From: Onthophagus taurus
Taxonomy: Eukaryota > Arthropoda > Insecta > Coleoptera > Scarabaeidae
DNA length: 64,000 nucleotides
Reading direction: 5' to 3'
Assembly (NCBI RefSeq): GCF_036711975.1
Contig: NC_091973.1
Location: 18,228,001-18,292,000 of the forward strand
Both the position numbers and the translations under genes were made by a program. The first letter of the stretch is position 1. Each line of letters begins with the position of its first letter. This document shows positions 1 through 9,833 of the stretch, piece by piece. The notes below the pieces were generated by a model. It was not told the DNA's origin. It saw nothing but the letters and a program-made list of their open reading frames with translations, and made no database searches.

Positions 1-53
1 AGTTCTAGTTTTAGTTTAAATTAATTAATTAACTATTTTTTCGTCGATTTCAG

Positions 54-312
54 CTTTTCTTTTCGACCGCAAGTTCAGATCGTGCCTGTATTGGAATCAT
101 CGAAGAACTTTGGGAGATTTTAGGCAATGTGAATTGCCATGTTCGATCGCATTATCACCCAGAAGAAGCAACCGAATACGATATTAAGTTCCAAATTCCC
201 GTAAGAATTAATTTATTTTAATTATTTAATGTAATTAGTTTAATTAAATTCATTTCAGGGTGTATTATTTGAATCGAATCACCAAGATGAGAACGATGTC
301 CAAACGATTTGA
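54..312 (+). pseudogene. BAH-domain exon pair, winged eye/BAHCC1-like fragment (copy 1)
   Basis: Two exons are visible. Exon a is 54-200, after a ctgyrat-free but clear pyrimidine-rich cag acceptor. Exon b is 259-312. They are separated by a 58-base intron with GT..AG ends, phase 0. The translation contains ELWEILGNVNCHVRSHYHPE and then VLFESNHQDENDVQTI. These match the BAH signature of the BAHCC1/TNRC18/winged eye family (YHPEET, ALFES, DENDVQTI), which are chromatin readers in the nucleus. The reading frame stops directly after VQTI, where the family continues into the rest of the BAH domain. The retained intron shows copying by DNA duplication, not retrotransposition. The fragment is on the opposite strand from the Tudor part at 780-2460, so this is not a working gene. 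Confidence 0.8.
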
Positions 313-779
313 AGGAAATGTGACGTTTTGCAATTAGAACAGTATTTTTAAAGAGGATTAAAAAAATGGAAAAATAAAATTTGACGTTGACAACCGGAGT
401 TACTCAAAACTTTATTGTTTAAACTAAATATGGCGTATTTGTACTCCTTTTAATGCAAATTTTGCGAGGATGTCATATTTATTAAGTATAATAGTTCATA
501 CCATTAAGTAATTAAAAAGTTATTTTAAAATTAACGAAGTAGTTCAAATTCCGATTATAAACGTCAACTTTAATTTTACAATTTAAAAAAAAAATTCATT
601 AAAAATCCTTTAAAATGAATGCAAACACGATTAATTTATCTTAGAAAAACAACAAAGAGCAAAAGAAAAAATTAGTAACATGAAGAATTTTTGAGATAAC
701 CCCATCGTGTTTGGAGTCATTTTAGAAGACTTTTCGTGAAGATTACGATGCAAAAATGTTAGTAAACGTTAGGCGGTTC
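313..779. other. Non-coding spacer of the BAH/Tudor amplicon
   Basis: No coding potential is seen. The same AT-rich spacer recurs at about 20290-20733 (inverted) and 54746-55195, always between the BAH exon b and a facing Tudor pseudogene, so it is part of the amplified unit. Confidence 0.6.
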
Positions 780-2460
780 AATCGCTTTCAATTCCCAACG
801 ATCGTCAATCTCGTAAAATCATTTTCATTATTAATTACAGCATTAATATCTTTTTCTTGATTAATTTCTTTTTCGAATCAATTTCTTCGAATCGAAATCG
901 AATTGGTCAATATTAATTTTGACTATTTCAATATCTTTTTCATCGCTTTTCTCGTCTTTATGATGATGTTTCCTGTGTTTCTTATGCTTCCTATTGTTGT
1001 GTTGACAATTTTCCTCGGTAAACCGATGTTTTCGCTTCTTCTTTTCAATCTCTTGGTTTTTCATTTCCTTTTTATCCTTGTCAATATTAATATTATTAAA
1101 CGTCGAGGAATCCGGTTGGTGACTCTCCTGGATTTCGAAATGATCCTGAATTTTTGATTCGGTGTTGGTGGAGTGGAATTCTTTCCGCTCGAATCATCCG
1201 TTGTTAAAGTTCTTCTTTTACGCTTGCTTAAGCTCGATAAAGAATTTGGCTCATATTCCATGAAGGGATAATCCGAAGGGAGTAATCGGATGTCTTTCAA
1301 TGGAATTTTTCCGTTATCGCCGTCGTCGAAATAGATAGAAAGAAATTTTGAGATAGGCGAGTCGGGTTCTGCCACACTTCCGGGATAAAGGCAACGATAC
1401 TTTTAACTCCTATAAGCAGCTACTCTTGTTCCGACCGTTAATTCTTTTTCGTTTCTTAGTAAACGTCGGGCGGTTCAATCGCTTTTCATTCTCCCGCGTA
1501 AAATAACCCTCCCATTGCTGTTAAAACTCTCTTTTTATCCAAATCATCCGGTTTTAATAGACAACGATAGTCAATCTCTTTCATTTCATTTTTAAAGTTT
1601 TTTTGAAGATTTGCACCAACATTTTCTTGACTTAGTTTATCTTGACCCAATTTTAATTTTTCTTGTTTCAATTTGTCTTTAACTTTATCTTCATTAAACT
1701 TATTTTCATTAAGTTTATTTTCATTAAATTTATTTTCAATAAGTTTATTTTTCTTAAATTTATCTTCCATAAACTTATCCTTAATTTCATCATCGTCCTC
1801 ATCTCGCCGATAACAATTAATCATAGGTTCAATTTTCAATTTCGACCTTATTTTACATTTCTCCACTATTTTTTGATTCTTCTCCTTCTTGTATTCATTG
1901 GATTCCTCGATTAATCTCAGCGGAGTATCCGAAAAGGTACTGTTTTCAAGTAACTTCTGTTTAGCCGTTAAAAGGTATCCACTCGCATAACCCTTCTTAG
2001 CCTCATTAGCAACCAACGTTTATGTTGTCGATAAACTCCATGATAGTAATGAACTTTTGGGCCTCCCACCTTTCCTTTGACGAAGAGTTTTCCGGACTAG
2101 AGTCATTTAAATCTGGGGTAAAACAACGCTTATTATTATTTCTATTAATATTTTGGAAATTCTCATAATTTTTTTCATCGGTTATGGCACAAAGCATCGG
2201 TGGTTCTAATAAATCGTTGTTTATTATTCGCTGTTCGTCATGGTGATCGAATTTATCTAAAATGAGGAGAGGTGGGCATAATCTATCACCGATTTTGTCA
2301 TCAACAATCTTTTTCTGATCGTTAATTTTAATTTTATCATCGGTACATTCCTCCCTTGACTTATGGTGTTTCTTCGAACACTCTTTATGGTCATTCCATT
2401 GCTTCTTCCATTTTAACTTAACTAATTCTTGTTGTTTCTCCCGATATTCAGTTTAGTCGT
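780..2460 (-). pseudogene. Tudor/His-Lys-rich pseudogene, winged eye/BAHCC1-like (copy 1)
   Basis: Read from 2460 down, the pieces are: a charged N-terminal segment with a KKH-rich stretch, a DLNDSSPE motif (2197-2006), a K/N-rich block with five-residue repeats, [20 protein letters not shown] (2016-1486), a Tudor-like part (FDDGDNGKIPLKDIRLLP, 1375-1061), and a His/Lys-rich tail (1064-861). The order and motifs match the tandem Tudor region ahead of the BAH domain in BAHCC1/TNRC18 and winged eye. It is broken into at least four frames. A deletion of about 50 bases near 1460 removes the ITLDGD segment that is kept in the other copies. It also has the family's shared in-frame TAA just before the SNEAKK/ANEAKK motif. 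Probably not translated. Confidence 0.75.
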
Positions 2461-2894
2461 TTTTAAGTGTTTTAGTTGTGAATAGTTTCTTGTAGTTATG
2501 TCTGTTATTGTATTCTTATTGTCTTCTTAAGTGTTTATTAGCTTTTATATCCTCAAGTAAGTTTCAATAGTACATAAATTTAGAAAACCCTGAATATATT
2601 TACAGTTAATGTGTGATTCTTTAAGTAGCATGTTGAGAATATGTGCTTATTTTGAGTATAAGAACAGTCTAATAAATACCCCCAATCTTCGCATATTTGA
2701 ATTTCCTGTCCAAAATCTGGAGAGACAGGAGAAATGACAGATGTGTATACATTGACGGATAATCTAGATGTAGCTACATTCTTCGTTCGACTCTAAAGGG
2801 AACATTTTGATATTAAAATGTTGTGCCATGCTTCAATGTTGATACAAAAGTCCATAAATATGGACTTTTATAAATGGCTGCAATTTAGTATAAA
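2461..2894. other. Amplicon flank with remnant of the acidic exon
   Basis: This sequence is shared with 57000-57412, 18210-18580 and, inverted, 23060-23480. Near 2871-2895 a short piece of the acidic terminal exon remains before the non-LTR RT begins. No complete gene is seen. Confidence 0.55.
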
Positions 2895-3445
2895 AATTTC
2901 TATTTTGCGTTCATTCCTACTCGTAGTGTTCTATCAGACAAAAAACTGTTTATTAATAATATTAGGGATGGTGAACCGTTCATTCTTGCCAGTTTAAATA
3001 GAAGACCTTTATGCCACACTGAGTCAAATGCCTTCTTGGTATCTAAACGTAATGCCGAATTTTCTTCTGCCGGTTTTGCTTAAATAAGTTTGACGTTAGA
3101 ATTTTAAAAGGGTGAGTAGTGAACATTTTTGATTTAAATCCAAACTGATATGGTGAATGAACGAATTGACCACAGACAGTAATCTGTTCTTTATAACAAT
3201 TTCAAAGGTTTTTTCGATCACGGATAATAGAATAATTGGCCTGTAATCCCTCGGAGAGAGTAAGTCGTTGTCTTTTTTAGGAATACAAATTATTGTTTCC
3301 CATTTTCCATTCTATAGGAAAATATTTGTTCTTGATACAATTATTAAAGACTTTTATTATGTATATATGTACCTCATCATCCAATCTTCTTAAAATATTC
3401 CTTGTAATGTTATCCGATCAGGGCGATGAGTTTTTACCATTGTGT
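2895..3445 (-). pseudogene. Non-LTR retrotransposon RT fragment (Jockey-like)
   Basis: Conceptual translation of the minus strand gives a broken RT: a DYRPITLLSVIEKTFE block (fingers region), a YQFGF block, then the motif-A part ending in FDSVWHKGLLFKLAR, as in the near-identical copy at 57415-57975. The palm motif with the two catalytic aspartates (YxDD) is not present, and there are several frame breaks. It is truncated at both ends: its upper end runs into a MITE at about 3456 and its lower end is joined to the amplicon flank. Reverse transcription by the parent element is the known role; this piece is dead. Confidence 0.7.
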
Positions 3446-3455
3446 AAAGCTATAC

Positions 3456-3823
3456 AGGTTGTCCCGTATCTTCCGCATCAGAGCATTGTACGGTTTCGGT
3501 TTCGGTAAAATGTTTTCGAAAAGTTTATAATAACCGCACGGGAACAGTTTAAAGTTATCCGCTATTATCCAATAGTGGACGACTTTGAGTCACCGAAAAA
3601 GTTTATTTCGCTTTCCGTGTCGAATCTATTGGTGAGTACACGTGGGAAACGAGTTATCATCGGCGAAGTGGACCGGCCGAAACGAAAAACACTTCGTTTA
3701 ACAGTTCCAGTGCGGTTATTATAAACATTTCGAAAAAATGTTATTGGAAAGATCGCTTCAGAATAATGTATCCTACAACCGTATAATGCTCTGATGCGGA
3801 AGATACGGGACAGCCTGTATATG
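3456..3823. mobile_element. Mariner-like MITE with about 40-bp TIRs
   Basis: The ends read CAGGTTGTCCCGTATCTTCC and, inverted, the same with one change. The inverted repeat continues inwards past TCAGAGCATTRTACGG, and the interior is also partly self-complementary. Flanking TA/TATA fits a TA target-site duplication. It has no ORF. Shorter pieces occur at 6590-6785, 57976-58095 and 61560-61805. Confidence 0.75.
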
Positions 3824-4574
3824 TATGTTATTGAAATTCATTGCACCATTGATCTACTTCCTGGAATTTATGTTTTTCGAAATCATCATCTTCCAAAAAT
3901 TTGTAGCTTTCTTCCAGATATATAAATTTGTAAATTTAAGATATATAATATAAGAGCTATAGTATATAATAATATAAATATATGTGTTTAATCTCAATTA
4001 AAGATGAAATTTTTCTTTCAATTAATAAATTCATTTTCCTTTTATTTTTCTTAATTAGGGTCAGTAAATCAGCAAACGTTGCTGACCGAAGTCTTCGCAC
4101 TCACCGAAAGTTGCGTAATGCACACCGCGCGCAATGTACGGTTCGCGACCTAAATTAATTGCTTTCAACACTTGATTATTTGTTACGTTAGCATGTAAGA
4201 ATTTGTATATAAACCCAAATTTTGTATTAATAGAACAGTATATTCGAACAATTCTTATGTTCCACAATTTGTATGCACATCACCAATAAATTTAAAGTAT
4301 TATTGATATCTTAGTAGTGCTCGTTTTCTTCCTGGATTAAATTGTAAAACAAACAATGTTTCTGAGAAAAAAAACTAATTTCTGAAGAACCTAAAGAACA
4401 GGTTCTTTTATAAAAAACAAAACTTTTTTTTCTGTTTACTACAGTATCGTTGTAGCCGCGTAGCGTTGGTGTGCGAGGGGACTTAGTGGTTTTCGTACAT
4501 AGACCACAGACGTTTTGATAATAATAAGACCAGGCCATAGAAATTAAATGATAATCAACAAAAGATCTTAACTT
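3824..4574. other. Repeat-derived spacer
   Basis: No supported gene. It is duplicated at 58248-58930. The segment around 4085-4250 (aatgcacaccgcgcgcaatg, then a TATATAAA-type stretch) occurs again at 58093-58248 and in part at 58530-58620, a local duplication found only in the right copy. Confidence 0.5.
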
Positions 4575-4730
4575 AGAGTTTTAACAAATTAGCAGGAAAT
4601 TTTATAATCAACAACTTCGATCTATCATCTTTGCGATCATGAACATCATTGTTTTTAATCCGTATATATTTATAATTGTTTTCACGGCCCAGCTGTTTAG
4701 CTTTCTTAAACAGATCTGGATTAAGAACCG
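4575..4730 (-). pseudogene. Non-LTR ORF1 C-terminal fragment (CR1/L2/Kiri type)
   Basis: The minus-strand translation contains DLFKKAKQLGRENNYKYI followed by a short charged stretch ending DRKDD. This is the usual C-terminus of ORF1 proteins in CR1/L2-like retrotransposons (a LFKKAK..., then YKYVW..., then a FVRK-type line). ORF1 proteins are RNA chaperones of the retrotransposition particle. The fragment is about 50 residues and has lost everything upstream; the right duplicate keeps about 100 more residues. It is probably a relic carried along by the segmental duplication. Confidence 0.6.
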
Positions 4731-4829
4731 TAAGATCTCTGTTATTTGCATCATCGTTTGGTTGCCGTTGATCGGCGTCGTTGCGGGAGGAGAGTTTGTA
4801 TCCAGACGATCAAGCATCACAATGTACGC

Positions 4830-5220
4830 ACGGTTACTGGAAATGTTTAGGAAGATATCGACGTTAAAGTTTTCGGTGAAGCGCGCTCTGAGTTTCCCAA
4901 TCAGTTCTTGTCTATTTGAGTTGATAGGTTTGTTACGTACAGGCTATCCCAAAACCGTTGTCCGCATAGGCTATCTCCGAAACTAAAAGAGATAGAAAAA
5001 AAGTTGCTTACATGTTATGATCTCGTTTTTCGAGAAACTGCTAATGCCGAAAACTCCGAACAACTATCGTCTTTTGTTTTCGCCCTATCGGCAAAAACTG
5101 AAAAATTTTCGAAACAAAAAACTCGAAGAAACTCACTTCGAACCAGTTTCTGAAGAAGGTTGCAACATGGCATGCAAAACGTCAAATCTTTTCTTAAAAG
5201 GCGCACGGCAAAACCCGTAG
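4830..5220. mobile_element. Ends of small repeats, including a PLE-type tail
   Basis: 4930-4985 carries a TACAGGCTATCCCAAAA-type mariner-like end. 5030-5180 carries the self-complementary CGAAGTGA..TTCGAA region and the CTGAAGAAGGTTGC hairpin motif typical of PLE tails. 5219-5260 carries TCTAGT-rich sequence. The same assembly is at 59840-60130. No gene is supported here. Confidence 0.45.
5150..5180 (+). ncRNA. Hammerhead-like CTGANGA-hairpin-GAAAC motif (degenerate)
   Basis: CTGAAGA, one spacer base, a GGTTGC / GCATGC imperfect stem, then AAAAC in place of GAAAC. It is the same layout as five other sites in the window. It has no visible stem III, so it is a relic at most. Confidence 0.3.
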
Positions 5221-5727
5221 GTTTCTAGTGTTAGTTCTAATTTTAGTTCAATTCACACCGGCCTTGAAAGCCTTCGTACTTATATATCAAAAATTGTTTC
5301 GAACAAAAGATGTTTAAAGTTCAATTTTAAATAAATAATCTCTAATAAAATAAATTGATATCTGTTTTAGTTAAGACTATGTACTGGTATGATATTGATG
5401 GTGTTAGTCGGGCATTAATTAATTGTCAATTCTAATAAAAATTATTAGGAAGAAAAGTTGTTTAAAATTCAATTTTCATTTTCATACAAGTTTTCACTCA
5501 TGAAATCGTCGCTAATTATCCCTACGAATGCGCGTTTATCTGCATTAATAAAAATGGCTTTAGGGGTTCTAATTTTTTGAAGATAGAAATGAATACTAAA
5601 AGAATAAATATAAGTAAAAGAGGTTTTTCTTTTAAACATACTATCATTAAAATCTAATTATGTTCGAATTAACCCGATTAAGTAATTTTTAATAGCCTCA
5701 TTAAGACCTTAATGACTATTCCGCACA
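5221..5727. other. F-box gene upstream region
   Basis: No ORF of note. It is conserved with 60110-60619, and only its last roughly 100 bases are shared with the second F-box copy (from about 12935). It probably holds upstream sequence of the F-box unit. Confidence 0.45.
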
Positions 5728-5763
5728 TATAAATAACCTCCAATTCTGTATAAAGTTCAGTTT
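5728..5763 (+). promoter_or_regulatory. TATA box and TCAGT initiator of F-box copy 1
   Basis: TATAAATA at 5728-5735 and TCAGTTT at 5757-5763. The initiator A (5759) is 31 bases from the first T, the canonical arthropod spacing. Confidence 0.65.
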
Positions 5764-5811
5764 ACCCAGTTCTTTTGTCAGTGGCAGTTCTCGTGATACT
5801 ACTTAATCAAT

Positions 5812-6145
5812 ATGTTTTTCCAGACTTTCCAGAAGACGATCTACACGAACCAAGTTATACCTTTCTTTTTAGAGTTTCCGGTGGAATTAATAATAATGAT
5901 TCTGGGTTTTTTGGATCCGAAATCTCTTTTGGTTGCAGCTGTAACATATGCCAAGGTGATGGATATTTGTCAAGAACACACAACTCTTCGAAGACGATTG
6001 AGGGCTGCTCAAAATTCCGAGGAAATTTGAAGTGTCTAAAAAAGACTTTTTATCTTTGGATTTAATTGGTAAGATTAGTAATAGGTGTGAAAGTAGGTTT
6101 AAGAGGATGAGGAATGTTACATCAACTCGAAACTTTAGAATATAA
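5812..6145 (+). pseudogene. F-box protein gene, copy 1 (internal deletion)
   Basis: It starts at the ATG that begins MFFQTFQKTIYTNQ and reads through an F-box-like segment (FPVELIIMILGFLDPKSLL, about residues 18-60). F-box proteins normally recruit substrates to SCF ubiquitin ligases through Skp1. After AAQNSEE a deletion of roughly 85 bases fuses the frame to a premature stop (GAGGAAATTTGA at about 6030). The downstream coding part (FEVSKKDF.., ISNRCESRFKR..) survives out of frame to 6145. The promoter with TATA and Inr is intact. Compared with 60693-61109 (138 aa) it has lost about 28 residues. The same deletion junction is seen in the inverted remnant at 16462-16650. Confidence 0.7.
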
Positions 6146-6589
6146 GTTCTTAATTTTAGATTTATTTAAAAATCTGTTGACGAATTCCTTCTTGAATAAA
6201 TTTTAAACTTTAAAATGTTACTTGTGAAGTGCAAACGATTCTAAAATAAAATACTATAAAAATAAATAAAACTTTTCATTTCAATTTGAAATCTTCTTCG
6301 CGAAATCCAATTTTCTTCACAGGCTCATTCAATCGAATTGGCTCATTAATACATTGAAGTAATATTTTAAGTAATATTCACATTAATTCCATCATTAACT
6401 CAATCAATATTTAATCCATTCATTTCATCATCTGTTATTTTCATCGTCAAATTTTTACCGAGATTTATTTGGGCACGTGGTTGATCTTGTGGCAGCGCTG
6501 TCGCGACGCGGGAATGCTGTTATGGTTTAAAATATTATTACTTTATTTTCATTCATTTTGTTGCAAACATTAGTGTTAACGTTGTTATT
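6146..6589. other. F-box gene 3' flank
   Basis: AATAAA-type signals lie at about 6240-6270 and fit a 3' end. The remainder is AT-rich and is shared with 61110-61560. No gene is seen. Confidence 0.4.
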
Positions 6590-6785
6590 TAATAAGTCGT
6601 CCAATAGCGATTCACCGAAAAAGTTTATTTCTCTTTCGATTGCCTGGGTCTGATTTACGATCTCCTCGATTGGACGACTTTAAACAGTTCCCGTGCGGTA
6701 CTTATAAACATTTCGAAAAATTGTATTAGAAAAATCGATTCAGAATAATGTATCCTTCAACCGTATAATGCTCTGACCCGGAAGA
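6590..6785. mobile_element. Remnant of the TCTTCCGCATCAGAGCATT MITE
   Basis: Interior and right end of the MITE at 3456-3823, ending tataatgctctgacccggaa and joined directly to Pao integrase sequence. The outermost CAGG end is lost. Confidence 0.6.
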
Positions 6786-7700
6786 TTTTAGTTTTAGGAG
6801 TTTCATTTTCTTCGGTTGGCAGCGGGCAAATTTTGACTGTTGGCCTTGTCAAATATCCTGTTTTCGTCTTAATTGTTACGACTCTAACAATGCCATCGGA
6901 TCCGGGGTGTAATTTTACAATACGTCCGAGATTCCAATGCAATGGAGGAAGTTGCTCATTTTTCACCAAGACCATATCACCAATCTCCGAAGAAGAGGTA
7001 GATACATTCCATTTCGCTCTCTGGTGTAAAGTTGATAAGTACTCTTGTTTCCATCTATTCCAAAAGTCCTGTACGGCTCGCTTTATAAGTTGCCATCTGT
7101 TCAAACGATTAATAGGAACCTGGACGAATCCGCTGATCACCAATTACTCTTAGCAAATGATTCTTTACAGCCTTGACTCCGGCTTCTGTGAGGCCATTAA
7201 AATATGGAGCTCCTGGAGGATGAAATACCCAGGTTAATTCTAATTTTTCCTCTGAAGACTGGGCGAGTTCTTTCCATTTGTTGTTGGTCCCTTGATCCGA
7301 AAGAAGTGTAGAGCATCGTCCTCGACGCGATATAAATCGTTGTCGAGCAGATACAAATGAATCCGTGGTGATATCTGAAACTAGCTCTAGATGAATCGCC
7401 TTCGTGGCGGTACAAACTAAAACACAAATGTTATTAAGATTTTACGGACCGCGAACCTCTACCATGATTGAACGTGGTGTAAATGGGGCCGACAAAATCC
7501 ACAGCGGTTGTTGTAAATGCCTTGACCTCTGATAGTCGACAACGACGAAGATCCGCCATAAACGGTTCATATGATTTGAGTTTACACCGAAAACGTCGGA
7601 TACATCTGGATATATTTCGGTAAATGATGCTCCGGGATGATAAAATCCAATATTGTTGTTGGACCAATGATTGGAAAGTTCTTTGACCCAATATTCATTT
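6786..7700 (-). pseudogene. BEL/Pao integrase, degenerate copy 1
   Basis: Minus strand, three frames. 7691-7434 has a CIRRFRCKLKSYEPFMADL zinc-binding-type part and TTAVDFVGPI (first catalytic Asp). 7427-7197 covers the core in the wrong frame. 7143-6757 has the C-terminal DUF5641-like part (GDMVLVKNEQLPPLHWNLGR, PLPTEEN). Compared with 62721-61776, about 15 bases are missing near 7290, which breaks the frame. In Pao elements the integrase inserts the cDNA. The element is gutted: protease, RT and RNase H are absent between gag (7701-8165) and integrase, and the same gap is in the partner copy. Confidence 0.8.
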
Positions 7701-8165
7701 TTGGACGGCTCTGGGAAGTTTTATTATTTGATGTCAAAAGTACTGTCCTTTTCCAGAAATGCAATCAGTTGTTTGTCGAGATTTCAAATTCAGCATGTTC
7801 AGCTTCAAAAGTGGTTTTTATTGAAGAGTTAATTTTTTGAAGTAACAAGTTAAATAACAGAAAGTCCCATTGATCGACGGGAAAGCCCAATGTTCAAAAA
7901 CCTTCTACACTTTCCTGGAATGTTTCGATAAGGAAACGAAAACCCTTAGCAGAATCCTCCTTCAGAGGTTTTAAATTAATGACTTCGTTAATGTAAAACG
8001 TCGCCAAATGGTGTTTATTCTGTTAACGCCCTTTTAATGTTTTATAGGTGATATCATAATTATCATCGGTAACCGGAAATCCCTTCAACAGATTAAATAC
8101 TTCTCCAGTTAACGGTGTGAGTAGATATTGATATTTAGCAATAGGAGAAAGTGACTGGTTTTCAT
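7701..8165 (-). pseudogene. BEL/Pao gag (DUF1759-like) fragment, copy 1
   Basis: Minus-strand translation in two frames includes YQYLLTPLTGEVFNLLKGF, then NLKPLKEDSAKGFRFL and FPVDQWDFLLFNLLLQKINS. These are the DUF1759-type gag hallmarks of Pao elements (a TLxGxA-like block followed by a LxxPxxxWDxLLxxLLxxKL line). It is broken by a stop at about 8030. The fragment is separated from its N-terminus (9476-9833) by a PLE insertion. Confidence 0.75.
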
Positions 8166-8196
8166 GTATCATGGTTCTGTATAGATCGCAAAACGT

Positions 8197-8544
8197 GTGC
8201 CAATTTTTATAATTTCATATATAGGAGAAACCGGAAGAACGTTAAAAACACGCATTAAAGAACACAAAACCGGGAATGAATCAAAATTTGGAAACCACCT
8301 GATACACAACGAAAACCATGAATTCGACGAACAAAACAATACACAGATTTTACATAATATTAACAAGGGCAAACTAATGGAACTACTAGAAGCTTACGAA
8401 ATAAAGAAATTTATCCACAATAATCCTAACACACAATGCCTGAATGAACAATTACAAAACTACAATAGTCCTCTATACACATTCCTGAAAACCCCATTCA
8501 CACCACCCAACAGACAAATGAACGAGGGAAACAAGACAAAGTAG
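8197..8544 (+). pseudogene. PLE GIY-YIG endonuclease domain, 3' part of the Penelope ORF
   Basis: About 115 residues, open to a TAG at 8542-8544. The start is YIGETGRTLKTRIKEH, the GIY-YIG catalytic motif with the conserved Arg in the TR(I)KEH stretch. Then come FGNHLIHNENHEFDEQN (H..H..F helix region) and a LLEAYEIKKFIHNN stretch that contains the conserved Glu. This is the order seen at the C-terminus of Penelope polyproteins, where the domain nicks DNA for target-primed reverse transcription. No in-frame ATG is present: the open frame begins with GTG inside the element, so it is a 5'-truncated coding fragment. The RT domain is missing. The endonuclease residues look intact. Confidence 0.85.
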
Positions 8545-9378
8545 CACCTTGTCTTCTGCAACTTTTGTCCTCCTCGGCTACATCCCATTCAAACCCTATA
8601 CATCCTTCCCCGACCCAATTCCAAATTAATTTTAATAACATACAATGACGAAAAACATATAGAACATACAAAACATACCACAAAATAACAAAGAAGAAGA
8701 GAATATATAGAAATACAGAAGAAAGAAGAAACGAAAAAGAAAGATAACCGATTACATACAAGACACAAAAGAAAATAACAAAAAAAAAAAAAAAAACAAT
8801 ATACAACAACACAATATAAAACAAAAGACAATGAACGAAAGAACCAAAGTAAGTAGCATCCTAGATCTGCAACATTGTCTTCCCTTTGGCTACATTCCCA
8901 TCCTAACCCACATAAATCCTAACATACAACCTACACCCTGTCCCAACATAATAATAATATATAAGAATATGAATAAATAATAGATGAATCTAAGAAAGGA
9001 ATCGCAGGTTTCAAATCGAATAATTTGGAATTTCAAATTTGAGATTTTAAAATTGAAGATCTTAAACTTGAAACGAAAATAACTAAGAGTACAAATTCAA
9101 TAGTACCAACAAAACACGAAAACGTCACAATCCTCCATTACCAAGATAAGCACGCCACAACAACAAGAAAACATCAAGAATTACAGAAATAATCAGAAAC
9201 CATCAGTGATTACAAATAGCAGAAATAAAACATGGTGAAATTTATATTTATAAGATTAACGTAAGTTTACTGTATTTTGATATATTTTATAATATTTAAC
9301 GAATTCAATAACATAACCTTAGATAATTTAGAATAAAGTAATATTAATGATCATTTGTATTTGTAACAGGAATTCTTC

Positions 9379-9407
9379 CTGATGATGAGGACTCGTATCC
9401 TCGAAAC
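9379..9407 (+). ncRNA. Hammerhead-like motif in PLE 3' region
   Basis: CTGATGA, one extra T, a perfect five-base stem GAGGA / TCCTC with loop CTCGTA, then GAAAC. It lies about 830 bases after the PLE stop codon, on the same strand. Known PLEs carry hammerhead ribozymes in their terminal repeats; here the core is present, but stem III and the cleavage site are not evident. Confidence 0.5.
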
Positions 9408-9475
9408 ATGCAGAGAATGAAATAAACATATAACATCGATAAAGTACAAAATAATTCTACCTTCACATACAATAG

Positions 9476-9833
9476 TTAAAGTTTAGTCAATTTCGGTGTT
9501 GTATTTACCGGAGAAAGAACATTTGCTGATGTAGATGGTTCTGATAATTTGTGAAGTAACTCGTTAATATCATAGTAATCTAAATCCACTTGTTTACGAA
9601 CGGCATCTTGAGCGTTAAAATCGGCTTCATCACAGACACCAATAATTGAATTGTGCGCCTTTTTAAAATTATCGTAGATATTGGAAACATCGCTTGTTCT
9701 TTCAGTAAAAATTTGATCTTGCATTGGATTAACAGGATTGGTAGTTAAGGCACGTCCGAATGTGAGGGTTTCAGAAATTTAAATAATAAAAATAGTACGT
9801 TTTAAAGTTAATTTAGCAAGTTTATCAGCCATG
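9476..9833 (-). pseudogene. BEL/Pao gag N-terminus
   Basis: The start MADKLAKLTLKRTIFI lies at 9833 downward. After one in-frame TAA the frame continues with DNFKKAHNSIIGVCDEADF and a short LDYYDINELLHKL stretch, ending in STSANVLSPVNTTPKL. This is the usual layout of a Pao gag start: a short basic beginning, a helical segment of about 90 residues, then a Pro/Ser/Thr linker before DUF1759. It is the upstream half of the gag interrupted at 9475/8166. Confidence 0.65.

Larger units (their letters stand above)
1..8045 (+). repeat. Segmental duplication, left copy (partner 54435-63060)
   Basis: The order of landmarks is the same in both copies and on the same strand: end of a TCTAGT-rich foldback, BAH exons, reversed Tudor-type pseudogene, reversed non-LTR RT scrap, TATA-type MITE remnant, ORF1 scrap, F-box gene, MITE remnant, reversed Pao integrase and gag. 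Long stretches read as near identical by eye. This copy lacks about 590 bases present at 59066-59655, but carries a fuller MITE at 3456-3823. Homology is lost after about 8045/63060, where the right copy is replaced by a non-LTR RT. Confidence 0.9.
8166..9475 (+). mobile_element. Penelope-like element, 5'-truncated, inserted in Pao gag
   Basis: It holds the GIY-YIG endonuclease end of a PLE (8197-8544), a long A/C-rich 3' region (8545-9370) and a hammerhead-like motif (9379-9407). On both sides lies minus-strand Pao gag (8165 downward, 9476 upward), which shows insertion in the opposite orientation. The right duplicate (63060) ends before this point, so presence of the PLE there cannot be tested. 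Confidence 0.75.

Noticed and set aside
1663..1914. Hydrophobic 83-residue ORF ([14 protein letters not shown]), also at 19128, 22263, 52953, 56195
   Set aside because: It is the antisense of the K/N-rich minisatellite of the BAH/Tudor copies; the membrane-like look comes from base composition.
6833..7153. 106-residue plus-strand ORF (also 61852-62172)
   Set aside because: Antisense to the Pao integrase C-terminus; conserved only because the duplication is recent.
8498..8831. Phe/Tyr/Val-rich ORFs on the minus strand
   Set aside because: Antisense of the A/C-rich 3' region of the PLE; low complexity.
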